Of a stretch of DNA of 64,000 nucleotides, positions 52,395 to 62,995 are shown in pieces (position 1 is the first letter of the stretch; every line of letters starts with the position of its first letter). Source of the DNA: Gari tellinella (lineage: Eukaryota; Mollusca; Bivalvia; Cardiida; Psammobiidae); NCBI GenBank assembly GCA_922989275.2, contig OV277862.1:63129832-63193831 (forward strand), in the 5' to 3' direction. The translations under genes and the position numbers were made by a program. The notes below the pieces were generated by a model. It did not search any database, had not been told where the DNA came from, and saw nothing but the letters and a program-made list of their open reading frames with translations.

Positions 52395-52735
52395 ATGTCA
52401 ATTAAACGGAAGTACGGAAGTCCGAAAGTCAGGTAGCAGCTTAGTGTAGGACATCATTAACACAGAAAGCTCGTAAAGACGCTTAACCAGCTCTTTTGGC
52501 ACTAAATATTTTTACGAATCTTGAAAGAATGAATGTAACTCATCACTATATTATCTCAAGAATGACAAATAATTTCGACCAGGGTAAGAGGCCGAGTTAC
52601 TTGGCGCCTGGACAGCACCAAAAACGTTTATAAATCTGAGTGAAATTATCATCACCAGTCTAGGGTTTAATAACTCAACGTCGCCATGTTCAGTGTCTAT
52701 CTCTTCACTGTCTTAATCCCAGGTAAAATGGTGTT
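52395..52735. repeat. Core relics, otherwise unassigned
   Basis: 52440-52490 has CACAGAAAGCTCGTAAAG (core II-like). 52575-52632 has GGCCGAGTTACTTGGCGCC (core I centre). Confidence 0.4.
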
Positions 52736-52886
52736 GGCAAGCAGTTTGGACTCTGATCAGGATTCCAACTTGTAACAAACTATAACTGTATTTTAGTCAA
52801 TCACTTAAACCTTCCAAATTTGAGCAATAAAAAGCAGACGACTTTTTTGTTTAAATGATATGACATCATAGCACTGATGGGGTTAA
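52736..52886 (-). mobile_element. PalF right part, inverted
   Basis: Shortened core (GCAGTTTGGACTCTGATCAG, GATTCCAACTTG), GCAGACGACTTTTTTG and CTGATGGGGTTAA. Confidence 0.6.
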
Positions 52887-53206
52887 TTGCTTCTATTGGT
52901 GTTGACAATCTAGCCATTGTTGTCTGCAAAACATGTCTGTAACAGATCCTGAATATCATTTATTTTGAGAGATATTTCCACAATTGGATGTCAACGGTGA
53001 CCAAAAGAGCCGATAATTCATGTTGATGTCCACTGCTTGACCTATTTTATGACGGCCATCGCCAGATCGGTCAAGTTTATTTTTGTTTATTTACTTTGGT
53101 GTTTACGGCACTGCGACCCTATATATTTCATATATAATAGCGCTTATTTTGGAATACATGTGTGTGTAGGTGACACAGTTTGGTGGATTGATTGATTGAG
53201 TCTGTT
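52887..53206. other. Unassigned sequence
   Basis: Nothing recognised. Confidence 0.35.
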
Positions 53207-53406
53207 TTAACCCTTTCATGATCAAATTATTTTGAAGATTTTTACCCCCTCGCCGTTATATTGTCATCTTCAAGACACCTTTCAAAGTTAGATTTAAGGT
53301 TGTATGACTTAATAAATATCGATAAGAGTGTCAAACGCGGCATCTGATCAGGAACGAAACTGTTTGCAAACGCGCTTTATGGCGTCATTGAGAGTGAAAG
53401 GGCTAA
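53207..53406 (+). mobile_element. PalF MITE (CATGATC subtype), core reduced
   Basis: TTAACCCTTTCATGATC start, GTGTCAAACGCGGCATC, GCAAACGCGCTTTATGG, TGAGAGTGAAAGGGCTAA. The left core arm is deleted. Confidence 0.82.
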
Positions 53407-53706
53407 TGGCAACGCGGCACAAAATTACTATATGGTGCCCATGCTATTTGGAGGAGTCTTACCACTATGCAGTTTTGTAGAGTGTCACCAGTATGCGCTG
53501 GTGGCAGTGGGCGCATTCTATCCACCCCACATCCCACAAGGTTTACGATCAGCTTTTACCTGTTCACTGACTTCGGATGCATTGTTTAGTATTTGCAAAG
53601 AGTTTGAATCCTGATCAGACGAAAGTAATTCCCAACATGTGCATATTTCCCTCAGTGTTATTTGTTGACCGAATTTAGACCGATTTGACAGAAAACAACA
53701 AATAAA
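53407..53706. other. Unassigned; core I trace
   Basis: Only GCAAAGAGTTTGAATCCTG near 53596 recalls core I. A 60-codon ORF (53432-53614) has no family resemblance. Confidence 0.35.
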
Positions 53707-53854
53707 TACAGTAGAGACGTTATTCTTTACTGTTTAAACGCAAACGAAACGCAAACGCACCCGTCGTCTGATCTGGCTTCATTCTGTTTGCAGTGGAAAT
53801 AATGGATGTAGCAAACGCGTTTATTGGGAAAGAATAACGTTTTTCTCCACTGTA
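53707..53854 (+). mobile_element. PalA MITE, internal deletion
   Basis: TACAGTAGAGACGTTATTC to GTTTTTCTCCACTGTA, 148 bp. The left arm and left half of the core are gone (ACCCGTCGTCTGATCTGGC). Confidence 0.85.
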
Positions 53855-53989
53855 TAATACAACAATGTCTTTAAATGCGTTACTAATTTCAATGCAATTT
53901 TTGAAAATCAAACATTTTGATTGAAAGTAAAAGCTTGAAATTTGTTTCTTAAAGTGAATCATAATCCGAATAGGTCTAGTGTTTTAAAA

Positions 53990-54485
53990 ATGCACAATCC
54001 TACCGAGATTGGTGTTTAAAACGCGCAATTTCTTATATATATGCATATTCTATGTATTAAAACTAAGTGAAATCGCGTGTAAGAAGCCTGACATATGCCC
54101 CCACTTCGTAAAGACCCTACCTAAATGTGTCGACTTTTTATCGTATTAGTTTACATTGTAAGCGGGTTTGTTTACAAATAATACTAACGGTGGTTCCGAT
54201 AAAGGTCATGTGATTGATACGAATCGCGGCGATAATCCATATACACTGTGTGCAAAGCCGAGCGAAGCCGGAGCATTTCCGTAATAATTCGTCTTCGATC
54301 GAATGTCACTATAACAGATTTAAAAGTCGACTTGTTTCCACTAATTTAACGGGTTTGTAGGCAATGTTGCCCCCATAATAATCGGGGATTACTTCTTTTT
54401 ATAGGTTAAGATTACGAATGTGCCTACGTTTTCAGGTTTGAAAAGTGCGCGATTTTGGCAATTTAACAGTAATGTTGGGACTTTT
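53990..54485 (+). repeat. Dispersed repeat R, copy 2
   Basis: GTTTAAAACGCGCAATTTC, ATATGCCCCCACTTCG, GGTCATGTGATTGATACG, GTCGACTTGTTTCC, TTTAACGGGTTTG. See 37415. Confidence 0.6.
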
Positions 54486-54554
54486 TCAAGTCAGCAAAAC
54501 TCCAATGGAGCTTTTGAAATGATATCCTTTAGCTGCGGAAATATAATTACGATT

Positions 54555-54622
54555 ACAAAAAAGTTATGATTCAGATCATCATACGCCGCGTCACGCGGCT
54601 CCTATCTGAACCAAAACCGTTT
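54555..54622. repeat. Core I palindrome, diverged
   Basis: GTTATGATTCAGATC ... GCCGCGTCACGCGGC ... GAACCAAAACCGTTTGC. Confidence 0.6.
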
Positions 54623-54810
54623 GCAAAGTCGTTTTATGTTACCCATGGCGGAAAAAAGAGCAAGAGCCACGTAATGCTATCACATAAACCATGATTGACC
54701 TTTTAAAATTGCATAAACTGGTATCCCTTATTGCAGTGTTTTCTTAGTTAAACTTTTGTAATCTACGATGTAATCATTTCAACAAGTGTTAAATCAAAGA
54801 AAATACTATG

Positions 54811-55059
54811 TACAATGGAGAAGATGTTATTTTGTCACGTGTTTACGAAATGAAAGGCAAACATAATGATAAAAAATGTAACATTTTTGAAAATTCTATA
54901 ACAATTTAGTTTTATTCCTAGTGACAGGCAGTTTGGAGCCTGTTCAGACGCCGGACTACCCGGTGTCTGATTCTGCTCCAAACTGTTTGCAATTGAACAA
55001 ATGTTTTAGCATAAACGCGTTATTGGAAAATAGCGTCTTCTTCACTATAACCACTGTAC
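54811..55059 (+). mobile_element. PalA MITE, older copy
   Basis: TACAATGGAGAAGATG start, core I (GGCAGTTTGGAGCCTG ... TGCTCCAAACTGTTTGC), CATAAACGCGTTATTGG, GTCTTCTTCACTATA. Confidence 0.82.
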
Positions 55060-55126
55060 AATACTGATAAGTTCCTGATGAGACAACAGGCTTAAATGTT
55101 TTTCGAAGGTTTCGACAAAATTGGCT

Positions 55127-55340
55127 TTAACCCATTCACTGCCATGACGCCATCTGCTTGAAACAATTGCCATTTGCTCTTTATTCTCTAATTTAAATTT
55201 TAGGTAAATTCACCAAAGTTATATCGTAATAAGTGTCAAACGGTTTTGATCCTGATAGACGACGCGACATGGTGTTTGATAAGGATCCAAATTGTAGGTA
55301 AATAACTATTAAATTTGGGGTAAGACAGTTAAGGGGTTAA
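55127..55340 (+). mobile_element. PalF MITE
   Basis: TTAACCCATTCACTGCC to CAGTTAAGGGGTTAA, TTAA both sides. ATGACGCCATCTGC and a decayed core. Confidence 0.85.
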
Positions 55341-55526
55341 ATCATATGAATGCAGCAGATAGAATGCACTTAACTGCGATTATAATCTGAAAACATACTA
55401 ATACTCCAATTTTGTTTGAGCATAAATATTATATCATTTGCTGTTAAAGCCATTTGTATCCTGCAAGTGATATTCCCTTGTGAACGTTGTCTTAGGATTT
55501 CAAATCGGAATCACTTTGTTTTGTTT

Positions 55527-55899
55527 TACAGTCCTCCCTCCCTTCAACGGCACTCCCAACAACGACTCCCTCCTTACAACGACTCTTGCCGCTGTTCCTC
55601 AAATGACATTTATGTCCAACTTTTTCATAGTTACAATACCATATGCTAAACATTGTCGCCTGTTGTTTTTTCAAAGTTACATATAAGTAGACATTTTGAT
55701 AGAATAATTATATTGACGAGTGACAAACATTTTCAATCCAGATCAGACGCCGCGGTACGCGGCGTCTGATCTGGATTCAACCTGTTTGCAAGTGTAAGCC
55801 AAGTCTTAATTTTCACTCCCTACATGTATAACGATACCTCCGAACAACACACACATCTTTGTCTCCCATGGGGTATTCTTATAGAGAGGGAGCACTGTA
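55527..55899 (+). mobile_element. PalB MITE, full length
   Basis: TACAGTCCTCCCTCCC to AGAGAGGGAGCACTGTA. Perfect core I at about 55727-55791 with GCCGCGGTACGCGGC. Confidence 0.88.
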
Positions 55900-56163
55900 A
55901 TACTGGCACAGTTATGCCTATCATCAAGCCACATTTAAAACCGTCTGCTGCAACACAATTCTCTGCTTTTATTTGAAATGTTTTTTCAATTGTTTCAATT
56001 TTGAAAAAAATACAGAAAATTGTCAAATGGTTAAAGACCCAATTTGCAATCAGGCCGTTTTAAGTTTCTGAAATATAGCCAATTTATACTTACAATACTT
56101 ACATGATACATAACTACATGTAAATAATACATAACTGTGTATTTTCTGTGGTACCTGAAGAAA
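55900..56163. other. Unassigned sequence
   Basis: Nothing recognised. Confidence 0.35.
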
Positions 56164-56371
56164 GTAAACCCTTTCGGTGCTTAATTAATCTTGACGTTTT
56201 AGCCCTTCACCGCTTTAGTATCGCCTGCTTCAATATAATTGTTTGCAAGATCGTTTCAAAGTAAGATTCAATTAAGTCTGACTTAAGAAATATCGATAAA
56301 AGCGTCAAACAGTTTGGATCCTGATCAGACGCCAAGTCGACTTTATGCGACATCGGGTCCAAAAGGATTAA
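56164..56371 (+). mobile_element. PalF MITE, right core arm lost
   Basis: GTAAACCCTTTCGGTGC start, TGTTTGCAAGATCG, AACAGTTTGGATCCTGATC, then directly GACTTTATGCGACATCG and AAGGATTAA. Confidence 0.75.
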
Positions 56372-56622
56372 GGTGTTCAAAGACACATTACTTGGGTGGT
56401 GAGTAAAACAAACAATAAAAAGAATAAAAAAGTTCGCCACTTGACATTTTCTTTTTATGTATCGCGGAATATTATTCAGTTACATGTTTGTTTCATTCCG
56501 TGAGTTCTTTTCGTCCTGAATGTTTGTCGTCACCTGACTCTTCGTTCGCCACACAGTGTATCTTATGGCCTACTTAATGCAAATTAGTTTAGGCACGCAC
56601 ACTGTATTATATTACCATATAT
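56372..56622. other. Unassigned sequence
   Basis: Nothing recognised. Confidence 0.35.
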
Positions 56623-56837
56623 TAACCCCTTCACTGCCATGACGTCATTATCTTTTAACAATTGTCGTCTGGTTTTATTTCTTAAATCTAAACTTTATGT
56701 ATTTTCATTTAAGAAATATTGAAATATGTGTTAAACAGTTTGGATTCTGATCAGACGCCGCGTGACGCGGCGTCTGATCCGGATCCAATCTGTTTGCAAA
56801 TAACAAGTGAACTCGGGGTAAGGCAGTGAGGGATTAA
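56623..56837 (+). mobile_element. PalF MITE, well preserved
   Basis: TTAACCCCTTCACTGCC, ATGACGTCATTATC, CAATTGTCGTCTGG, TAAGAAATATTGAAATATG, core I around GCCGCGTGACGCGGC, ACTCGGGGTAAGGCAGTG, AGGGATTAA. Confidence 0.92.
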
Positions 56838-57047
56838 CTCTTTGCCAGTCAATAGCGATTTTACTAGAATTTGTAAACAGTTTTGATCCGGAGCAGACGC
56901 CGCAACCCGCGGCGTCTGATTAGGATCCAAAATGTTTGACCCCCGTTTTCTGATTTCTTAAGGTTAAAAATGGCTTTAAAATTGATTTTCGTTAACAATT
57001 GTAGGCGACAACTGAGGAGCACGATAATGTCGCTGATAAAGAGTTTC
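56834..57047 (-). mobile_element. PalF MITE sharing a TTAA with its neighbour
   Basis: Starts at the same TTAA (56834-56837) that ends the previous copy: TTAACTCTTTGCCAG, core I (GTAAACAGTTTTGATCC ... GGATCCAAAATGTTTG), CTGATTTCTTAAGG, TAATGTCGCTGATAAAGAG. Right TTAA has mutated. Confidence 0.7.
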
Positions 57048-57244
57048 CTTGGCAACAGTTTGACCGACCATTGTTCCAGAATTGACTGAAAGCTATTGTT
57101 TCAGCGAGAAAATGCAACACTGTATACGGTCGTCCACTTATTAGTGAACAGATGAGGTTTGACCAAATTGGAACGCAGTTAATTATATGGGCGATAGGTA
57201 TGCCGTGGTGACGTGTTTGCATGCAGTACAAGCTGGTATAAGTT

Positions 57245-57494
57245 AGCAGTGGAGAATCTGTTATTCTTTCCCGTTTAAACGCAAACGTACGCAAACGCAA
57301 AACACTAAAACGTAGAAAAGAACAACTTTTGGACAATTCTGATAATTCTTGTTTATCTTGGTGGCAAACAGTTTGGAGCCTGATCAGACGCCGGGTTACC
57401 CGGCGTCTGATCTGGCTCCAAACTGTTTGCACTGCAAATAATAGTTTTAGCATAAACGCGTTTATTGGGAAAGAATAACAGATTCTCCACTGTA
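57245..57494 (+). mobile_element. PalA MITE, full length
   Basis: Nearly identical to the 9581-12575 group although 45 kb away. AGCAGTGGAGAATCTG start (one base off TACAG), AACAGATTCTCCACTGTA end. Confidence 0.93.
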
Positions 57495-58196
57495 ACAATA
57501 TTTCTTCTCAACAGTCTCAATGTTCTCCTGATTTAGTGTGTCTGATGTTCACACAATATTGCGTGAGTGGCATCTCATTATACCCCATCGTACTTATGAG
57601 GTTAAAAATGTCACAAGTCGCTGGAATCTCTTTATTTCTGTCGTGTTGGGTTTGACGTCACGTGACAACCTTGCTGTCTGATTAATATCCGTAAACGAAA
57701 TCACCGACTTTTGCAGGTTTTGTTTTAATCAGTTTGGACCTGGTGCCAGATCTGCACTGATTAAGGCAGTAGTTTCCGACCAGGATCAAACATTTTGGCA
57801 TTCAAATCGGACATTTAAAGACAAATTATATCAAATCAGAAATTGCGCACACAGCAGTTAAACAAATTTAAGCCTAGTGTCCATTAAAGTGGACAATGCC
57901 TAAAAGTGTAGAATGTTACGCGGCGTCACACCAGGGTCTGCACCGTTTGCTATTTCATCTGAAATGTAAGGCTGTATGGAAAAATACTGTAGTGTCACCC
58001 ATGTATATCTATAATTAAACGTTCCAGAAAACACGCAAGGAGAGTTTATTGCAATATCCAGGCATAACTGGATTGAAATCAAACTATATTTTAACAGTCA
58101 AATGTAAAAGAAAACAGAAATTGATAGTTTCTGTTGGAAAATCCTATTATTAAGTTTGTAAACCCCTGGACGATGCTGCAAATATTGGATAACTAT
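57495..58196. other. Mostly unassigned; core traces
   Basis: 57728-57800 has AATCAGTTTGGACCTGG and GACCAGGATCAAACATTTTG. 57915-57955 has ACGCGGCGTCACACCAGGG. 57985-58075 matches 29595-29685 (GCAATATCCAGGCATAA). Confidence 0.45.
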
Positions 58197-58330
58197 TGAA
58201 AACAGTTTAGATCCATATGAGAGGCCGAGTAACTCGCCGTATCATTGGGGACCAAACTGTTTGCAACAGTACTAACAAATTCGTCAGTGGCCTGCAGTAT
58301 GTTGATACAATAAATATCATCTGGATTCAT
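58197..58330 (+). repeat. Repeat I, copy 1 (core plus conserved flank)
   Basis: Core I variant (AAACAGTTTAGATCCATATG ... ATTGGGGACCAAACTG) followed by TTCGTCAGTGGCCTGCAG then TATGTT. The same core and flank recur at 60003-60135. Confidence 0.7.
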
Positions 58331-58565
58331 ACTGTTTGACCCTGTGATGATATTTTCGCAAGAAAGAGAACCATTGCTGACAACAAGTATTTAGCGTGCA
58401 GAAGATTAATATTCAAGTGAATTTAATTACCTCTAGTAACACCAACTTCATGAATATGCATACAAATACACCAGTCACGGTTTTACGCCCACGCAGAAGA
58501 AGGCTAGCTCTCGGTACATGAGGCAGGTGATTCATGACAGTGGTGAAATCGCCATCTCATTCCCA

Positions 58566-58779
58566 TTAACCCTTAGCCCGCCAAATAAATTGTCGTCTGC
58601 TATATTTCTCGTCTGCTTTAAGTTTCAAAGTGCTTCTAAGTTGCTCAAAATTGCTGAAAATGTTGTCCGAGTGTCAAACAGCTTGGATCCGGATGAGACG
58701 CCGAGTTACTCGGCGTCTCATCCGGATCCAAGCTGTTTGCATATGGAGCTATAGTCGTGACTGGCAGGCTAAGGGTTAA
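58566..58779 (+). mobile_element. PalF2 MITE, perfect ends and core
   Basis: TTAACCCTTAGCCCGCC start and CAGGCTAAGGGTTAA end. The palindrome at 58675-58739 is perfect: CAAACAGCTTGGATCC, GGATGAGACGCCGAG and mirror. Confidence 0.93.
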
Positions 58780-58788
58780 TTAGCACAT

Positions 58789-58900
58789 TTAACCCTAGCG
58801 ACGAGTATACTAGTCATGAACAATTCACATACCTATCAAGAGTACACTTGTGCAAACAGTGTATACCTGATCAAATCCCATGACTCTTTTAAAATTAATA
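58789..58900 (-). repeat. PalE left part, inverted
   Basis: TTAACCCTAGCGACGAG, TATACTAGTCATGAAC, AGAGTACACTTGTGC, AAACAGTGTATACCTG. Confidence 0.7.
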
Positions 58901-59748
58901 TGGTATTTGCCTGCTTGAAACTATTCGTCTTCATTTTGTCTTTATTTATTACTGATTTGTTTTTGGCATGTTCATATAGATCTATATATACTCAGCAAAA
59001 AAAGAAGGTACCCGCTTTTGTATTCTAAATTATCAGCGTCTCATTCATAAGGTGTATTCAATTTTTATTTTATAGAAAGAGGCAGACGACAATAAATCAT
59101 TGTTGTTAGATAACTGGCAAATTATATTGAAAATAAAAGGTCTATAACCCTTTTTACTGAAAACAGTAATGTTGCTCAGAAATGTTTTTTATGGAAGAAA
59201 AGCAATGGTGCCTATATTCAGCAGCTAGAACTTCGTTTTAAAGAAAATCAAATCACATTAGACTATATTTCATTACAATATTCAAGGCGTTATTAAGACT
59301 AGAAAGTCTTATAATATCAAATTACCTCCCTTTGATTTAAAATATGAATGAACTTTAAGTGTTTCATTGTCGTTAAATGTGTCGTTTAATAGAAATGTTT
59401 TTACTGGAATGCAATGGTGAACGCATAAGCCTTTAAAATCCCAAACAAAACTGAAGCTGATATGGTCCTTTAAAAGATATGGAGCTTTAAAATTTGCTTA
59501 ATGTAAAGTCAATGTAAAAACAGGGGTACTTTCATTTTTGGCTGAGTATAGATACGAATATAGAATTGATATGAGTGAAGAACTCTTCATCATAGACCGT
59601 CGTTCACTTTACTTTCTCTGATTTCTTAAAGATTTAGAGGTAATCTGTGTCTGATTAGGAGTGAAACTGGTTTATACTATATCAAAATTTCAAATAAACT
59701 ATACATACAAACTGAAGCATAAAACTACACACGCAACCCCTGGGTCAG
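58901..59748. other. Unassigned sequence
   Basis: About 850 bases with no recognised repeat beyond GCAGACGACAATAAATC near 59081 (PalF-like). Confidence 0.4.
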
Positions 59749-59884
59749 AGGTTATAAAGCTTTTGAATATATACTAAAGTTGTTCTCAAGCATTTGATTG
59801 GTCATATTTGAGCCTAGGCTCAAATCTGACCAATCAAATGCTTGAGAACACATTCAGACTCAACTAAGACGTTTTATAACCTTG
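59749..59884. repeat. Solo palindrome with outer arms
   Basis: The 70-bp centre (59781-59850) is TGTTCTCAAGCATTTG, ATTGGTCA, ATTTGAGCCTAGGCTCAAAT and mirror, with one mismatch pair. Outer AGGTTATAAAGC and GTTTTATAACCT extend the fold-back. No second copy in the window. Confidence 0.88.
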
Positions 59885-60002
59885 GAGCCTGGTGAAACTA
59901 TAGCATGCAATTGATTAATCTTTAGCACTTTATGTAATTGCAGTCTGCACGAAGTTTCAAAAATGATTTAAAGGCATTTTCTTTCAAAACATATAATTAG
60001 AG

Positions 60003-60135
60003 TGTCCACAAACCGTATGGATCTCAATGACACGCCTAGTTACCCGCCGTCTCATTGGGGACAAAACTGTTTGCAACAGTACAAATGTATTAACAAATTC
60101 GTCAGTGGCCTGCAGTATGTTCATACAAAATAATC
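60003..60135 (+). repeat. Repeat I, copy 2
   Basis: ACAAACCGTATGGATCTC, CCTAGTTACCCGCC, ATTGGGGACAAAACTG, GTCAGTGGCCTGCAGTATG. See 58197. Confidence 0.7.
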
Positions 60136-60659
60136 CCTATTGCAGCAATATGAAGTATGGAATTCAAAGGAAGAATGCCTTTGACATTTCCTTTTTGGGA
60201 TATAACCAACTTGTAAACCTAATATGCTAATTGTGTCAACCTACAAAATGACCCAAAATATGTGTATCAAATGTCAATTCTATCAATTTCTGTATGTTTG
60301 TTACCGAAAATGGACGATGATTGATACGTGCTCTGAATCGAAATAATGAAGATTGATACAATTTGCTGAAGCAATTCTAACGGGTAACTTATTTGATTCT
60401 GTTCAGCATTATATGAGGAGTTGGTGTTACAGTGTTCGTAGAAATAGTGCTAGAAACAGATACTGTAGACATAGTAAATACTTTGTACCGACGCAGTGAA
60501 TTAATCGTCTTCAGATATTGATGCATAAAAGTTTGTGTGATGTGTCATTAATAACCTTTGAATTATTTTCCAGGAAAATGATGGACCTTTGAAATGTTGA
60601 CAGGCCTTGTTTATATTATTCAACGTGCATGGGTCATAACTTTAAAATAAAGACATATA
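60136..60659. other. Unassigned sequence
   Basis: Nothing recognised. Confidence 0.35.
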
Positions 60660-60778
60660 GAAAAGTCGTTGTAAAAAAGAGCCTTCTGTTTTACTTTCAC
60701 CTTGCTTTAAGCAGTCACCTGCCTGACACACTTAATAATTAATACAATTATGTGGTCGTAAAGGAGGTTTAACTTTAT
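60660..60778 (+). repeat. PalC right half
   Basis: AAGAGCCTTCTGTTTTACTT, CACCTTGCTTTAAGCAG, ATGTGGTCGTAAAGG, AGGTTTAACTT. Confidence 0.7.
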
Positions 60779-61087
60779 TTTGTTTAGAATTCTATCTAAC
60801 CGTTCAGGACGTTTGTGCTATATTTTCTGTTGAGACAATACGAGTCCGGCTCATAAAAGATTCTGTTCTGTTCTGATATATAATTCAAATCTAATTGCTA
60901 GTATAATTGACAGATGAAACTTGTTAACTCTAACAATGTCATATTGAATTGATTTGTATAGTTTTGCGCACTGATTCTCTTTTATAATTGTATAACCTGA
61001 ATACAGGACAACAAAATATTAAGTTGAAGTAGTACTTTGACATTTACATAGAAATTCTTATTTGTGAAAGCGTCAACTAGATTTATA

Positions 61088-61365
61088 TGCAATCGAATCT
61101 CAATACATTGTATTTCGAACCAGGGGCCCGTTTCATCAACCATCGTAAACCTATCGTAAATTTGCGATTACATAAATATACGATTTTTTCAATTTACGAC
61201 TTGGTTCTGTCGTGTTATTCTGTTATAGTTTAAACTCATAATTATGATCTTACGTAAAGCGAACATACCCGTATTTCAAAGATTCAATTTTGGCATAGCC
61301 AAATTTTGATTTTGAAATATGGATATGTGCGGCTGTTTGAGAATTCGAGATTCCACTGTATTTGC
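61088..61365. mobile_element. Pogo-like inverted-repeat element with G fragment
   Basis: GCAATCGAATCTCAATAC and GAATTCGAGATTCCACTG then TA are related inverted ends. A G-element start (GGGGCCCGTTTCATCAACC) lies at about 61123. No transposase. Confidence 0.5.
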
Positions 61366-61825
61366 AATTATCTTACCTCCTACTAAAGTCTAGACATCCT
61401 ATTGGTCAACTGTGGTCACGAGATGACCCCATAAAAAGATGATATATATGGTGTTCTCTTTGTATATCTTTGTTAAACGTCTCTCACGGAAATATCATAT
61501 AGACGTACGCCCTGTAGTTGTTTCTAAGAAAGAGTTACGTCCGCTCAAAGCCATACTATCATGCGTGTAATGCTTGAAATTCAAAATAGTCGCCTCGGTA
61601 AGATTATAGTGATAATGTACTGTTTAGAGATGTACACATTTTTTATTGTTTCTCCTAAGGTCGACCGTTCTAGGTGCTGAAGTTGCGTCATACTTTCATT
61701 GCTTATTTTGAGAATTAAATTTTCAAAAAATGATGCTTTTTATTATTGCTAAAATAAGATCTACATGTTTTGACTTTTATTTTACCAACACAGGATACAA
61801 ACCTTAATTATAACTAATACTCATA
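61366..61825. other. Unassigned sequence
   Basis: Nothing recognised. Confidence 0.35.
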
Positions 61826-62062
61826 AATTCAAATAATAATAATGGAATGAACCTTATGCAAACTACAAAAAGGTGAATGTTTTTGGAGCGTAAAGTGGGA
61901 TAATTCATATAGTTTATATAACGCATAGATACAAAATAATCCCAAGTGCAGCACTAAATTAAAATAATAATAACAGAATGAAACTTAAGCAAAATACAAA
62001 ATAGTGAATATTTTTGGAGCGTAAAGTGGGGCAATTCATATAGTTTATATAACGTATAGATT
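61826..62062 (+). repeat. Two-unit tandem duplication (~130 bp)
   Basis: AATAATAATA, GAATGAA, GTGAAT, TTTTTGGAGCGTAAAGTG then GGGCAATTCATATAG and TTTATATAACG occur twice. Confidence 0.88.
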
Positions 62063-62107
62063 AAACTTAAAATGCTTCAAATCAAATCTAATCGGTAAGA
62101 TAAAGTC

Positions 62108-62233
62108 GTTATGTCGTGCTTACTGTAGCTAAAATGGAATATTACAGTGTCATTAAACATACATATGGGACGAGTCATATTAATTTTAATGACATTGTAT
62201 ATTCCCTATTAGGTACAATAAGCACGGCATAAC
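62108..62233. repeat. Fold-back element, 126 bp
   Basis: GTTATGTCGTGCTTACTGTA pairs with GTACAATAAGCACGGC, ATAAC. GAATATTACAGTGTCATTAA pairs with TTAATGACATTGTATATTC. Ends and arms look like a small MITE not seen elsewhere in the window. Confidence 0.8.
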
Positions 62234-62504
62234 TAATAATATATGTCGTTTGTCTTCAAAACACTTGATAAAATTTCAAAATTCTGCATCACAATTTTCA
62301 AAACAGTTAATAGTGTTAAATAACACGTTACATTTGGCATTAATCTTTTGATACATTTTACTACAGCAATTGCTTATTTTGTTCCAACATATTTGTTTGC
62401 GTATATTCTTTATGGATGGGTTAGGAATAGACTGTTGTTTAACTATGATCTTGTTTTGATTTGCACAATTATTACATAGCTCTTTACCTCATTTCATTTG
62501 TCTA

Positions 62505-62686
62505 GTTTTGAAGACATGTTACCTCTATTTTACTTTCATCTTGATTGAATCTACCTTATGCTAGGATATAGAAAATGCTTCGTATGGTACAAATTCATGA
62601 CTATATAAAATGGGACTACTCGTATTTTCTTCTGAGTAGGAATAAATCATAGACATAAAAATGCGTATTTATGAAGTAAGGGTTAA
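62505..62686 (+). mobile_element. PalD right part
   Basis: TTTTACTTTCATCTTGATTG, GTACAAATTCATGACTAT, ATAAAAATGCGTATTTATG, GTAAGGGTTAA. Confidence 0.6.
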
Positions 62687-62995
62687 GCCACTGTTCATAG
62701 CATACATATGGTGAGATGTTTCAAGACTTGTGACTGCATAGTACAAGATAAAAAAAGTACTGAAAAAAAAACATTTTGCAGTTTAGACCTACATTATTTA
62801 ACCACATGTATAAAAGACTAGCCTTACATATTGTATTTATATTTCAATTGATAAACGCGTATCTGTTGTATTTCAAAGCTGAATTTAGTCAACCGTTTCT
62901 CAACCACTTTCATCGTCTACTTTAACACGATCACCGTCATTATATCGTCAGCATATAAACAAAAATAACAGGAACTTTTATTTCAAAGTAAGAAA
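62687..62995. other. Unassigned sequence
   Basis: Short PalF-like TATATCGTCAGC near 62940. Otherwise nothing. Confidence 0.35.
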
